This document shows, one piece after another, positions 1 through 11,123 of a stretch of DNA of 64,000 nucleotides. The notes below the pieces were generated by a model that was not told the origin of the DNA, did no database searches, and saw nothing but the letters and a program-made list of their open reading frames with translations. The DNA comes from Paraphysoderma sedebokerense (taxonomy: Eukaryota > Blastocladiomycota > Physodermatomycetes > Physodermatales > Physodermataceae). The stretch is taken from positions 215,336 to 279,335 of the forward strand of contig JAHLJZ010000025.1 in the NCBI GenBank assembly GCA_025602915.1, written 5' to 3'. Position 1 is the first letter of the stretch, and each line of letters starts with the position of its first letter. The position numbers and the translations under genes are program-made.

Positions 1-650
1 TAGCAAGTTTGGGTGCCACTGATGAGGACATTGAAAAGCTATCGACTGTACGTAATAAGTTTACGGCTTACTTATAAAAACCCATTCTAACTTTTAGTTG
101 CAGATCTACTGGTTCACGGTTGAGTTCGGTTTATGCCGTGAAGGTGATAAGCTGAAAGCGTTTGGAGCAGGATTGCTGTCATCTTTCGGTGAATTAGAAT
201 ATTGCCTTTCTGATAAACCGGAATTGAAACCATTCGATCCAGCCAAGGTTGCTGTGACTAAGTATCCTATTACCCAATATCAACCGGTAAGTTGGTCTTC
301 ATCCGATAAATTCTTCCTCCATTCAAGAGATTAAGGGTAAACTGAATTGGAATGTCTATATTAGACTTATTTCGTCGCGGAATCCTTCCAATCAGCTAAG
401 GAGAAAGTTCGAGAATTCGCTGCGTCTCTGAAAAGACCATTTAGTGTGAGATATAACCCTTATACTGGTACGTCTTCTTCTTTTGTCTCTCCCGAGCCCG
501 CGATATTACTTGGCTAATCCTATCAAATAACATTATTCCTGCACAGAAACTATTGAAGTTTTAGACACAAAAGAAAAATTAGTCCGCTATACGCAATCTA
601 TTAAATCTAATATGGAAACTTTAATTAACGCTTTGGATAAATTGTCATAA
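1..650 (+). CDS. PAH: Phenylalanine-4-hydroxylase, C-terminal part (5' end outside window)
   Basis: This is the 3' end of a tetrahydrobiopterin-dependent aromatic amino acid hydroxylase, the enzyme that turns phenylalanine into tyrosine. Exons are 1-47, 104-286, 365-467 and 547-650, with the stop at 648-650. The second exon encodes [11 protein letters not shown], the family block that carries the glutamate of the 2-His-1-Glu iron site. Next come [16 protein letters not shown] and, in exon 3, [12 protein letters not shown], both typical of the animal-type catalytic domain. The last exon encodes the short tetramerisation tail. The two iron-binding histidines and the regulatory domain lie upstream of the window. 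Dikarya generally lack this enzyme, but early-diverging fungi such as Mortierella have it. Tyrosine or tryptophan hydroxylase is less likely because the sequence follows the PAH form closely. Confidence 0.9.
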
Positions 651-984
651 ATATCAATTTTGTCTTTGCTAGACTAATATGTTGATGCGATTGTTGGATG
701 GCTTGCTTATTCAGTCTAGATTTTCAATTGTAAGAGATATCTTACTACCAAAATTTTGATAAAAATATAATTGCTCTTTAACGGTAAATCTGTTAATACA
801 GTTATTTGAATCTACGTTGTCCAACCAAGCAATTCCTATACCACCGTCTGTACATCACGTTTTGAACGATCTGCCACACGCGCGCCCGTCAGCGGGTTCA
901 ATCTCCGTCAATTTTAGGACTTGTTGCAGTCCGTGTCTGGAAACAGTTAACGTATAGGTGATGTATGTCAAATAAACCGCCATT
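651..984. other. Intergenic, AT-rich, no gene seen
   Basis: This AT-rich stretch lies between the phenylalanine hydroxylase stop and a tRNA-Tyr gene. No open frame with family resemblance and no repeat was recognised. Confidence 0.5.
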
Positions 985-1070
985 CCAACCAGCCGGAATT
1001 GAACCAGCGACATGATGATTACTTTAGATAAGACTACAGTCATCCGCTCTTCCAACTGAGCTATGGTTGG
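985..1070 (-). tRNA. tRNA-Tyr (anticodon GTA) with 14-nt intron
   Basis: On the minus strand the sequence folds as a tRNA. It has a CCAACCA/TGGTTGG acceptor stem with the C1-G72 pair typical of eukaryotic tRNA-Tyr, a D arm with GCTCAGTTGG, an anticodon stem GATGA/TCATC and a T arm with GGTTCAATTCC. The anticodon loop starts CTGTAG, giving anticodon GTA. A 14-nt intron sits one base 3' of the anticodon, the standard position, and leaves a 72-nt mature body. It matches the three copies near 35 kb apart from the intron and a few bases. Confidence 0.93.
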
Positions 1071-1243
1071 TTGTTGCGATCAAAATATCAGTTATCTTCA
1101 TTTGTATAAAGCTATATTATGTTATAAATACGAAAGAACTTAGCTAAAAGAAGCGGAATACGTAAATTTGCATCTGTTCCGCTTTATTCATTCATGCGGC
1201 AACGAAATTTGACGAGATCACGGTCGACGGAATTCAAGTTTCG

Positions 1244-3546
1244 ATGGCGGACCACAGTGACCACACAATTTCGCGACTTCTCAAAGTCGAGTCCACAGCA
1301 AAAGTTATGGGCCAAACAAAGGAAAATTCAGGTGGAGAAGGGCGAGATAGAAAGACAGTGACACTACTGGAATCTTTTATCGGCAGCCTTTCAATACCTC
1401 AGCAAACCGTACAATCAATCCCCACGACAGTTATTCCACTCCTGACTTTTACGTTTTTAATCCGATGGCTTGTGTCTTGTTTTCCATATTCAGGTAACAA
1501 ATATCAATGATCTATCTACTTTTGAAGTCATTAATTGATATCTTATACCTTTACTATCATTCATAAATTTTTTTACCTGGGATGTCGAAAATGACCCGAA
1601 AACACAAAAATACATTAGGGCAGGGAATACCCCCACTTTTCGGCGATTATGAAGCACAACGACATTGGATGGAAGTCACTATACATAAACCACTTCAACA
1701 ATGGTATTACTATAGCGAAGACTATTGGCGGCTGGACTACCCCCCGCTCAGTGGATACGTTAGTTGGGTATTCGGTATGCTGTATGTTGAAAGCTGTTGC
1801 TGTCTGCTTCGTCATATGAGTGGCTTCAGACTGCCGCATAGATTGTATATGTCTACTAATTATTGTTAACAACCTCTCATTGTATACAAGTGCAAACCGC
1901 ATTGATACCAGTTGGATGAAGCTCGACGCAAGTCGTGGCATCGAATCTTATGAATCGAAGATTTATATGAGAAGCACTGTGGTCATCTGTGATCTGGTAT
2001 TATTCTATCCGGCGGCAATATTATTTGTGAGACAGTTTTTAAAAAATGAAGGTAGGGTCAAGAAGGTTCGTACCATTTGCAGTCTGCTCTATATGGAAAA
2101 CAAACTCTAATATAGTGGGCCCAATTTTAGTTGACAGCTTTGATGATCCTGCTCATGCAACCCGCCTTAATATTAATCGATCATGGTCACTTTCAGTATC
2201 CTCTTTGGAATAATTCATCTTTCTTTCCCTCGTGTTTTAATAGTTCTCTTATCCTTAACTTACACTCAAAAGATACAATCTAGTTATGCTTGGCTTCACG
2301 TTGCTCACGATAACGATGTTCCACATTAATCTCAATGTTGTCGGCGGATTTTTCTTTTGTTTAGCTCTGATGTTCAAGCAGATGGCTCTGTATTATTCTC
2401 CCGCTATTTTCATATATCTGTTGGCAAAGTGTTATGAGAGAGGTCCGAAAAAGGGGTACGTTCTACAGAAATGAGGTGTTTTCCACACAGCCCAACTGAA
2501 CCAATCATTCGTACGCAGATCTAAATTATTCATTATGCTGGGAATCACTGTCGTAGCAACATTTGCGATTCATATTCTTCCTTTGGTGTCGTCCCTCAAT
2601 GATCTAAAACAGATTTTCGCTCGTATATTTCCCATTGCTAGAGGATTGTATGAAGATAAAGTTGCCAATTTTTGGTGTGCAATCAATCCTTTCTTCAAAC
2701 TAAGGAGTATGTTTGCTTTGCAAACATTACTCCGTATAAGGTTGGTTCCTTTGCTTTCAGCAACTCATCCGTCTTCTTGCTTAACAATTGATTCTCTTTT
2801 GAATGAACCAAAGTCTGTCAACTACCGTTCTGGCATTCATCCCAACTCTCTGTCTTTTATTTCTCACGCGCGACACCGTATCTCTTATATATGGATTATC
2901 GAATTGCTCCCTCTCGTTCTTCCTGTTTGCCTTCCAAGTTCATGAAAAGAGTATCCTACTGCCATTACTGCCGATTACATTGCTGCTGGCGAAGGCGACA
3001 GTTGAGCAATTGTGGGATCGCAAATTTTGGAAGTGGATTGTGAATTTTGCAGTATTTAGGTTCGTTATCAAAATTGTTATCTTCTACCTTGAAATGTTCT
3101 TATGTTGGCTCTTTGGTAGCATGTACCCGTTGCTCAAGAAAGATGGTCAAACTATTCCGTACTTTTGCTTGCTATCCTTATGGAACTTATTGTTACACGA
3201 GACATCCTCGTCGTCGGCGATTAGTCAGTCCAGACTTCAGAACATATTATCGTGGATAATGAAGGTATCGTCTGACATTTCCGATATCTCTACCCACATA
3301 ATAACCGTTAAGCACTGAGTTGATTCCCTTCTCTTGCAGTTGACGTACCTTACTGCTATTGCTATACAAACATTGGATGCTGTACTGATACCACCAAAAC
3401 GGTACCCTGATCTATATGTTGTTTTGAACGTCATGCTGAGCGCTGGTGTGTTTGGAATAGGTTGGGCCTGGGGCTTGTATGCCCAATATATATGGTATTG
3501 CGACTCAAAGAGGAAGACAACAAAGAACAAACCTAAAACAACATAG
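1244..3546 (+). CDS. ALG6: Dolichyl-P-Glc:Man9GlcNAc2-PP-dolichol alpha-1,3-glucosyltransferase
   Basis: ALG6 adds the first glucose to the lipid-linked N-glycan precursor in the ER membrane. Nine exons (1244-1493, 1619-1781, 1891-2065, 2131-2195, 2273-2455, 2519-2740, 2814-3059, 3120-3264, 3340-3546) join to 551 codons without a break. Family blocks are visible in order: GDYEAQRHWMEVTIHKPLQQ, LDYPPLSGYVSW, DASRGIES, LILIDHGHFQYN, RGLYEDKVANFWCAIN, FFLFAFQVHEKSILLPLLPI and SMYPLLKKDGQTIPYF. These belong to the ALG6/ALG8 family, and the EAQRHWMEVT and VHEKSILLPLLP forms fit ALG6 better than ALG8. The protein is strongly hydrophobic with many membrane segments, as expected. Several donors depart from GTAAG (GTATCC, GTTGGT, GTTCGT), yet each join restores the family sequence. 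The first 60 or so residues are weakly conserved. Confidence 0.93.
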
Positions 3547-3689
3547 GTACAAATATCAATGTATAATATAAATGATAATTGAATTCATTTCGGTTCGAAA
3601 CGCGGTGGTAGAGAACTCGGGATTTAAGATCAAACTACACGTACAATCAGACTGCTTGTGGATTATATCCATCTATGTAGGTTTACAGC

Positions 3690-5321
3690 ATGAAAGCATC
3701 ATCCATCTCTACAAAGTCAAAATCATACCTTTCTCAGCGACAGGCACAGCTACCTCGCAACCGCAAAACTGAAGAGAACAAAATCGCTGAATTGATTGAA
3801 CAATGTCAGACATGGAGTTTAGACACACCATCAAAGTTGAAACCGATATATGATTTGCAACCTTCAACACCAAAACAAACTATAGACCCAAACGGCCAAT
3901 TAACCAATGGGATTGTACTTGTCGGTTCTGGAGATGATGGATTTCGAACGATGATGTGTGGAAATCCAGCTGAAAATCAAAGGGTACTTAACGCACGACT
4001 CAGCCAGAATCAAGTTACGAATATAAAAGAAGGGCAGCGGCTACAATCTCAGCAGAATTATGCCAAAGTTTTAGTCTCAGCTATGGCTCCAGCCGAACTT
4101 ACAACTTCACCCATGGATGGAATCCAAAGAAGTTATAATCCAATGTTATACGGAATCTCAAACAATCAAACTCAGGTTATACCAAACGAATATGCTAATT
4201 ATTCCTCTGCAGTCAATTCCAACAATGCTTTGGAGCAAATGAAATCTGCATACCTATCTACAAATCAAGTTGAGACTCAGAGTATGTCTAATCTGCGAAA
4301 GGGAACGTCGCGATCACCGTCATCACAAGTTGTTCACTTGGCTTCTGCCGGGAATTCCATTTCCACTAAGCCAACCGAGAATCAACCCCATAATTGCGCA
4401 TCACCCGGACCTTCTCTATACACAACATTGCGGCGAGCATCATCTTCACGGTTTTTCCGAGGCAAACATCGTCTGCTGCGAAAAGAATTAAAAGTGATGG
4501 GCGGATTGCAAATTAATCGAGAGAGTGATGATTTTAAAGCTAGGATGCAAAAGGTTAAGAAGTCGAAGGAATATGGGGAAAAAATAAGACAAATGAATTG
4601 CGTTTTGGCGGATGAATTGGATCACACTTATAAGGTGCGCAATAACGATGACAAATCCGAACATAAACCGTCTAGATATAGTCCAATTACCAGGCACAGA
4701 GATAATCAGAAAGTAAACGCAGATGCTAGCGGTATAGAAGCTTTGCTATCTTCAAGCCAATATTATTAGAACAGCTACATAACCGAACATTATAGGGCCA
4801 AAGTTCTCTATCATAAACGCGACAACTTTTACGAGATCTTCGAGTCAAGAACGTCGCCCTTCCAGGTCATTTAGCTCAGTTAATGAAATTTCGAGAAAGC
4901 GCGTCACCACAGATAACGAAGAAAGCACCATAAAAAGTAAGGCAGTACAAAAAAGAGTCAGTAAAGTGAACGGCATGATGCCTCCTATTGTCACAATGCA
5001 CGGTTTGAGTTTGAAGGAAGTAAAAGTAGCCAAAGAAAGGCGAGATAAGGTATGAGAAAGTTGCAGTTGTGGCTCAGAAGTATTCGGATTAAGTGATCCC
5101 TTTTGTATGCATTTTGACAGATGAAGGAGTATGCGCAATCGATTCCAAAACCAACGATCTGTAAGAAGTCAATACTACCACCAATCACTATATCACTGAG
5201 GGAGGCCGATGTGACGAAGAAGTCTGTGGCGGTGGAATCCTTGGAGTTACTGAAATTAAAAGAGAAGTACTTCCGGGATCGTGAGAAAGTTGAAGAAATC
5301 CGACGAGAACTAAAACTGTAA
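3690..5321 (+). CDS. Unrecognised basic protein with KEYA..IPKP motif, possibly ciliary
   Basis: Three exons (3690-4731, 4796-5049, 5121-5321) join in frame to 498 codons. If exon 1 is read through it stops at 4769; splicing at 4732/4795 instead opens a clean continuation. The first 250 residues are Asn/Gln/Ser-rich and look disordered. A charged segment follows with KKSKEYGEKIRQMN, then KERRDK-MKEYAQSIPKPT spanning intron 2, and a C-terminal charged helix (LLKLKEKYFRDREKVEEIRR). Two related (K)EY(A/G)xxI motifs occur. Short YA..IPKP motifs next to charged helices are, from memory, seen in some cilium or centrosome proteins such as JHY-like ones, but I cannot assign a family. It converges on the ABC transporter gene, with 97 bp between the two stop codons. 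Function unknown. Confidence 0.7.
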
Positions 5322-5418
5322 AGAAAAATAAAGGTACAAAATTGATGCAGAATTACGAATGGAAATGTCGGGAGTCCAAGGTTTACTCTTATTTGAATAT
5401 GTACATCCATCCAAGAAG

Positions 5419-8400
5419 TTACATCAAACTCTGATCTCTCGCCAACTGGTAGTACAGTCCCCGCTGACCAATTAAGCTATGATGTGTACCAGCTTCGACA
5501 ACTTGACCATTGTCTACCACTATGATTTGGTCGTAATCTTTAACCGATGATAATCTATGCGCAACACTAATAGTTGTGGTAGTCTTCGCCACAGCAGACA
5601 GAGCTTGCGAAACGGCAGCTTCCGATTCCGAGTCAAGGGAGCTACAACGTTGAGGTGGCGTCAGTGAGGAAGGATGTGACTAAGCAATCTGTAGGAGTAG
5701 TCTTGCCTGGTCGCTTCATCCAAAAGGAGCACCTTAGGCATCCTGCAACAAGCTCTAGCTATCGCAATTCGTTGTCGCTGTCCCCCCGACAGCAGTGAAC
5801 CCTACACAACATAGTTATTAGAAAAGAAATGTGATCGCAGTAATTGCAGAACATACTCGAGTTCCGATTTTTGTGCTGTAACCAAGAGGTAGTTTACTAA
5901 TGAAGTCATGAGCAGATGCAATCTTTGCAGCCTCGATCACTTCATGGTCTGATATATCTGACATGCCGAAAGCAATGTTTTCTTTGATGGAGCGATCAAA
6001 TAGCGTCCCATCTTACGAAACCGTAGTCAGTAATCGCCGCTGAATATGCTGATACGGAATTGTATCACATACCTTGGCTCACACAAGCAATGTGACTTCG
6101 AAAATATTTCAGATGCCAGTCGCGCAAATCCATTTTATCCATCGAAATGACACCAGCATCGGGATCGTAAAATCGCTGCAGGAGTGCAATAACGGTGGAT
6201 TTTCTGCGCTCATAAAGGAATGAGCTTCTTGAATGTAAAAGAGACTGTGGAATATAACTAACCCACTACCAGTTCGTCCAACTATCGCAATTCTTTGATC
6301 CACTTCTGCATTCAATGAAAATTGGTCTAAAATTTTCGATTCTGGACGATTCTGATACGTGAAAGAGATGTTCTTCACATCAATAGCACCACAGACGTTT
6401 TTCGGCTGTATGCCTGTGGAACTAGCAATATCAATATCGGGAACACGCTCAATTAAATCAAGTATCGACATGACTGCATGTTTTCCTTGAATGGCAGCGT
6501 TAGCCTGATTCAAAATATGTCCTCCATTAATGGCGCTGAAAGTAACTGTGACTAAAACCCGAAGGATTTCAGAGTTTGTTGCCAATTCGTTTATAATAAG
6601 ATATCCGGAGTAATAGAGTCCGACCGCATAAACGAGGATGATAAGAGCTGCATCAAAGGCATTAAAGCTGAGGACTAGTCAAAGGTTCACATATAAACCA
6701 CATACCATCGGAGGAGCCAGCTCCAATTGATGCTTGAATTCTCCGACGTCTTTCGTTGACATCTTGTGGATGTAGAAGTTCTGGTAACAACAGATTAGAC
6801 CGCAGTCGAGATGCAATCAAAACTATGCTGATTACCGTAATACTTCATGTAAAACCATCTTTCCTTACCCAGAACTGCCACTTCACGTATATTGGATAAT
6901 GCCTCGCCGGCAAAGGCACTACTGCATTCATAAAGTCTGGAAGCTTCCTGGGTATACCCACCAAAACTGCGCATGTGGAGACTATTGCCTAAAGCAATCA
7001 ACGGGACACCGAATGACATCACTGTGGCCAATCTCCACGAACTGGTAAATGCAACATACAGTGCTGCTAAAGTAGAAATTACAATTTTGAGCCAATTTGC
7101 CCAAAATCCCCCGGTAATACTTTCAACGACAGCGACATCGGATGCTAATTTAGAAGTTAAAATTCCAGAAGTGCATTCGGGATGGTCGAAGAAGGTGATG
7201 TCTTGTCTCAAAATCGATTTGAACACTTTGCTCCGCAGTCTCGTTGCGAGGCGTGCTCCCACGATGCCCCAACTGTAATTCTGAACAAGAAGGACAACAA
7301 ACACCGTCATAGCAAGAAGATTTAGCATGTAGCACCAATGCCAAATGCCGTTGTAGATGTCATGCTTGGCAGATGAGAAAACGGCAACGACGCTGGCAAT
7401 GATGTAGCCTTGCATAGGAGATATCTGTTTCAAAAAGTCAATAAGTGTGAGAAGTTGTAAAGCAAGACGTCGAAATTTCGCACCATCCCTTCAACCGTGG
7501 ATGAAATGAATCCTGCTACTATATAATACCACTCGGGACGGTTGAAACGAAATAGAGATTGCCAAAATGTCCATAAGTTCCGCTGCTTCGATACCTTCAA
7601 GATCACTGGAATTTCAGAAGATGAAAGTGGCACATTCATATTCTCCTTCTGAGGAATCCCGTCGTAACTTTGACGCTTGTTTTCAACACATAAGGTACTG
7701 TCTCCAATATCTAAATTCTGAGTTTTCGCCAATTTGGCAAATATACCGTTTTTCATCATCATTAATGCCTCATAAGAACCCGATTCTGCTAATCCACTTT
7801 CATCCAGAACAATGATTCTGTCGGCCTCCTTTAGGGTTGACAGTCGGTGAGATATCACTACTGTTGTCCGACGATGAGACAGCGATAATTTCTGTATCGC
7901 GCCTTGCACTTGTCGCTCTGAAACTGTATCAAGGGCACTGCCGTCTGAATCAGTGATTGATTGTCAATAGTAGGACGTGCTAATAATCTTAGCTACCTCG
8001 TCGCTTCATCAAACAATAGTATCGGCGTATCCCGAATCAAGCATCGAGCGATAACCAGTCGTTGTTTCTGTCCGCCGCTGAGTTCAAAATTGGTCACTCG
8101 GGTGTGGAAACCTTGAGGGAGCTTTTGAATAAATTCCATAGCGTCCGATTCAGTTGCAGCTTTAATGACTTGATCTAAAGTAACCGATTTTGGATCAGGG
8201 GCTCCGAGTGCAATGTTGTCATATATTGTGCCGTCAAAGAGCACTGGTTCTTGCGACACAATGCCGATTTGTGAGCGAAGATAATGCACATTGAAGTGAT
8301 GAATCGGAGTGCCCTCTAGTAGAATGGATCCACCAGTCGGATCGTATAGCCGAAGGAGAAGCTTAAAAATTGTCGATTTTCCTATGCCTGATTTGGCCAC

Positions 8401-9987
8401 AATGCCGATGAATTGCCCACTTTTGATTTCAAAAGAGAGATTCTTCAATACGTTGATGGAGGACCGGGTGGGATAGGAAAAGGAAATGTTTCGAAACTCG
8501 ATATTCCCCAAGATCTTAGCGTCATCTATGCCCATTTCAGACAAGGCATCGATTTTTGGTTCTCGGTCTACGATATAGAAGATTTCTCTTGCAGCCACTT
8601 TAGCATCGTTTATTGTGCCCAAGAAGCCCGACAAATCTCCAATTGCAGTGAGACCTATTAATGATTAATTATCGATAGGAGGTACAAATACATAATAAAG
8701 TCTAGATGTTAACATACCGGTCGATATCTGCAAAAAAGTGTCCAAAACTTCCCCAGGCAATAATTTTCCTTCTGCGACAAACTTTCCGCCGAACCAAAAA
8801 CACACAGCAAACGCTCCAAGCATAAGTGCATTGTATAAACCCCATCCAATACCATTGATCAGGTGATTCAATTCGGAAGCCTTGCGAGCTATTTCCAATT
8901 TGTTCGCATATCTGAGAGATTCCTGGTATTGAGCATTAAATGCCGTAACGGTGCGAATTGAATCCAACGCTTCTTTGGCGGTGGCTCCGGCCGAAGAATA
9001 CGCTTCGAGAGATCGCGAGTAATTAACACCTTGCTGTTTCCACATGTAATGTAGGACCATGACTGCTTACAGACGTCAGTATTTGCAGATGATCTGACGA
9101 AATGCGAAGATGCAAAATACCTGGAAACGGGAATATCACCAAAATGACTATAGCGAGAATCCAGCCTTGAACCAAACCATTAGCACTTCGTTGTTGTGTT
9201 CCGTACATAGCTCACGGAACACACCAGAATAGAGCGCCATCGTCAATCCGATTGAAAACAACGTAATGTTCTTTATCACCACGCCGACTTTTTCTGACAA
9301 TCCATCTTGAATTTTGAACATCTCTTCTCCAAGTTTGTTTCCCCAACCGCTGAGATTATTTTGATCTTTCCACGAAAAATCTTGCCTAAGCAGAGCCCGA
9401 AAATATTCTGCACGTATTCGTTTAATCTGTCGATTTGACGAAGCCATCCAGAGATATGACTGAAGGCTAGCAATTGCCCATCCTCCGAAACCAAGAAGCA
9501 AGACAAAGATCAAATATGAATGAAGGGTTGAATTAAATTCATCAATCTTGTTTTTTCTCAAGTCAGTTGGGATTGCGGAATATTCAGAAAATAAGTTGGT
9601 GAAACGGCCTAAAACGTCGTCTTAGTTACCAGTTGTGTAGAAACTTTCATTGATATCCTTACCAATCAAATTGTTTCGAAGCGGGATTATAAAGCCTTAC
9701 AATCGAATGTCAGTCTGAGCCACAGCGAATGACCGACAACAAGAAATAGCATTACCATTTAACACTGACAGTATCATTGCCAGACATATTTCTGCCTTGG
9801 TGAAAGGGTCCGCAAATCGAAATAGAAGTTGGAGTGTCGATACACGATATTCCCTATCCGCCTCCTGGCTCAACGTTGAACTCTGTAAGGGTTCAGTGGA
9901 TGACGGTGGAGATTCCACTGAATGAGCCGATGACGGACGTTTCTTTGCGCCATATTGCCGACCTGCACCAGCGTTCCTCTTTTTCAT
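5419..9987 (-). CDS. ABC transporter, B subfamily (MDR/P-glycoprotein type full transporter)
   Basis: A full-size exporter with the layout membrane domain, nucleotide-binding domain (NBD), membrane domain, NBD. Fourteen exons (9756-9987, 9663-9695, 9225-9608, 9121-9165, 8718-9062, 7997-8654, 7484-7937, 6836-7424, 6706-6780, 6263-6647, 6073-6203, 5857-6011, 5707-5801, 5419-5641) join to 1267 codons, the usual P-glycoprotein length. NBD1 has Walker [10 protein letters not shown] (about residue 435), signature ELSGGQKQR, Walker [13 protein letters not shown] and H-loop ISHRLST. NBD2 has Walker A GRTGSGKST split by an intron, [21 protein letters not shown] and VAHRLSS. The N-terminus is basic and cytosolic with no targeting signal. 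The start is the first ATG in frame (9987). In NBD1 the first P-loop glycine is alanine; in NBD2 the Q-loop reads SQDG instead of SQEP. One intron (5642-5706) appears to be GC-AG. The substrate cannot be told. The gene is divergent from the YbaK gene, 132 bp away. Confidence 0.93.
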
Positions 9988-10119
9988 GATAGGTGGAAGC
10001 AAATCAGGTCAAAATCGTTTCGATGCGGGTTTTAGGGGCGCCTCAAAGAATCCGGCGACGGCCCTTGAACTTCTGCGTTCAGCTAATTGCGTACGGAATA
10101 CCAAACCTTGTCCATCGCC

Positions 10120-11039
10120 ATGTCTGTGGAGGAACAGTTATCTATTCTTACTACAACTCTCTCGGATCTCTATGCTGACTCTCTAGTGGCGCCTTACTAC
10201 TTGACATACTTCAAAAAAAAGGCAGCAGATGAACATTTTGTCACTGACGAAGAGGGAGTTGCCAGGTAATTATTCTTGTTTCAGTACTAAATGTATTTAT
10301 TCATGCCTTGACGGTTTGTCTAGGGTTTTTCATCACATTAAAGCACTTGGTCTGGAGAAGTCGGCTAGATTTTTTCATGTCGAAAGCGATTATTATGATT
10401 GGCCCCTTCAGAAGCGAGCTTTTCGGTTGAGGGCACCATCTCAAGCTCACTTGTGCAAAAGTATAATTTTCGAAAACACCAGATGTACAAACGATAATTC
10501 GGACGGTATACCTTACTATAATTATCAGCATATGTTTTCTCCGACACTCAATCTTAATGCGATCAATGTAGATCCGTCGAACTCAAAATACTACTGTGTT
10601 ATCACGCAATATGTGGCGAAGCTGAATACAGAAAAACTACTCAAATTTGTCCGCCGACTAAAGAACAATGAAATTTCAAAGAAGAATTACAATTTCAGAG
10701 TAACCGCTGCTGAAGTAAGGATATCTGGACTTTCAACTTTTGACATTATTGTTCCCTAATCATTGGATCGGTAGACGTCGTTGCGGATAACAGGTTACGA
10801 TAATAATGCCGTTTCACCATTCGGAATGCTGACAGACATCCCCATAATCATTACAGAATCAATCGCCAAATTAAAGGTAAGATATTTTTATTTCGACCAT
10901 TGCAAGCGTAATCCTAACTTGTGCTGCAATGAAGCCAGGAATTTTCTTTCTTGGAGCCGGTCATGTGGATTGGAAAGTCGGTTTACCAGTGAAAGAGTTC
11001 ATTCAAGTGACCGGGTGTTATATTGCAGATCTAGAATGA
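10120..11039 (+). CDS. YbaK/aminoacyl-tRNA deacylase-domain protein
   Basis: Four exons (10120-10265, 10324-10714, 10775-10876, 10935-11039) join to 247 codons. The C-terminal half has the YbaK/ProX-type fold signature: SLRITGYDNNAVSPFGMLTD, then PIIITESI, then GIFFLGAGHVDWKVGLPVKE and FIQVTGCYIADLE at the end. Proteins of this superfamily hydrolyse mischarged aminoacyl-tRNA in trans (for example Ala-tRNA-Pro or Cys-tRNA-Pro); eukaryotic stand-alone members are mostly uncharacterised. The N-terminal 45 residues (MSVEEQLSILTTTLSDLY) form a predicted helix seen in such stand-alone fungal and protist members. It shares a 132-bp divergent promoter region with the ABC transporter and converges on the NmrA-like gene, with 84 bp between stops. 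Family assignment is firm; the substrate is not known. Confidence 0.85.
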
Positions 11040-11123
11040 ATGTAAATGTTTGAATGAGGTCTTTTCTAAGACAATACCAAATTTACAAATTTATGCATCC
11101 GACAACGTCTTGCCGTATTGCTC

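Noticed and set aside
4732-4769. Stop codon at 4767-4769 as the true end of the gene starting at 3690
   Set aside because: An in-phase intron (4732-4795) bypasses it and leads into a long open, basic, conserved-looking C-terminus.
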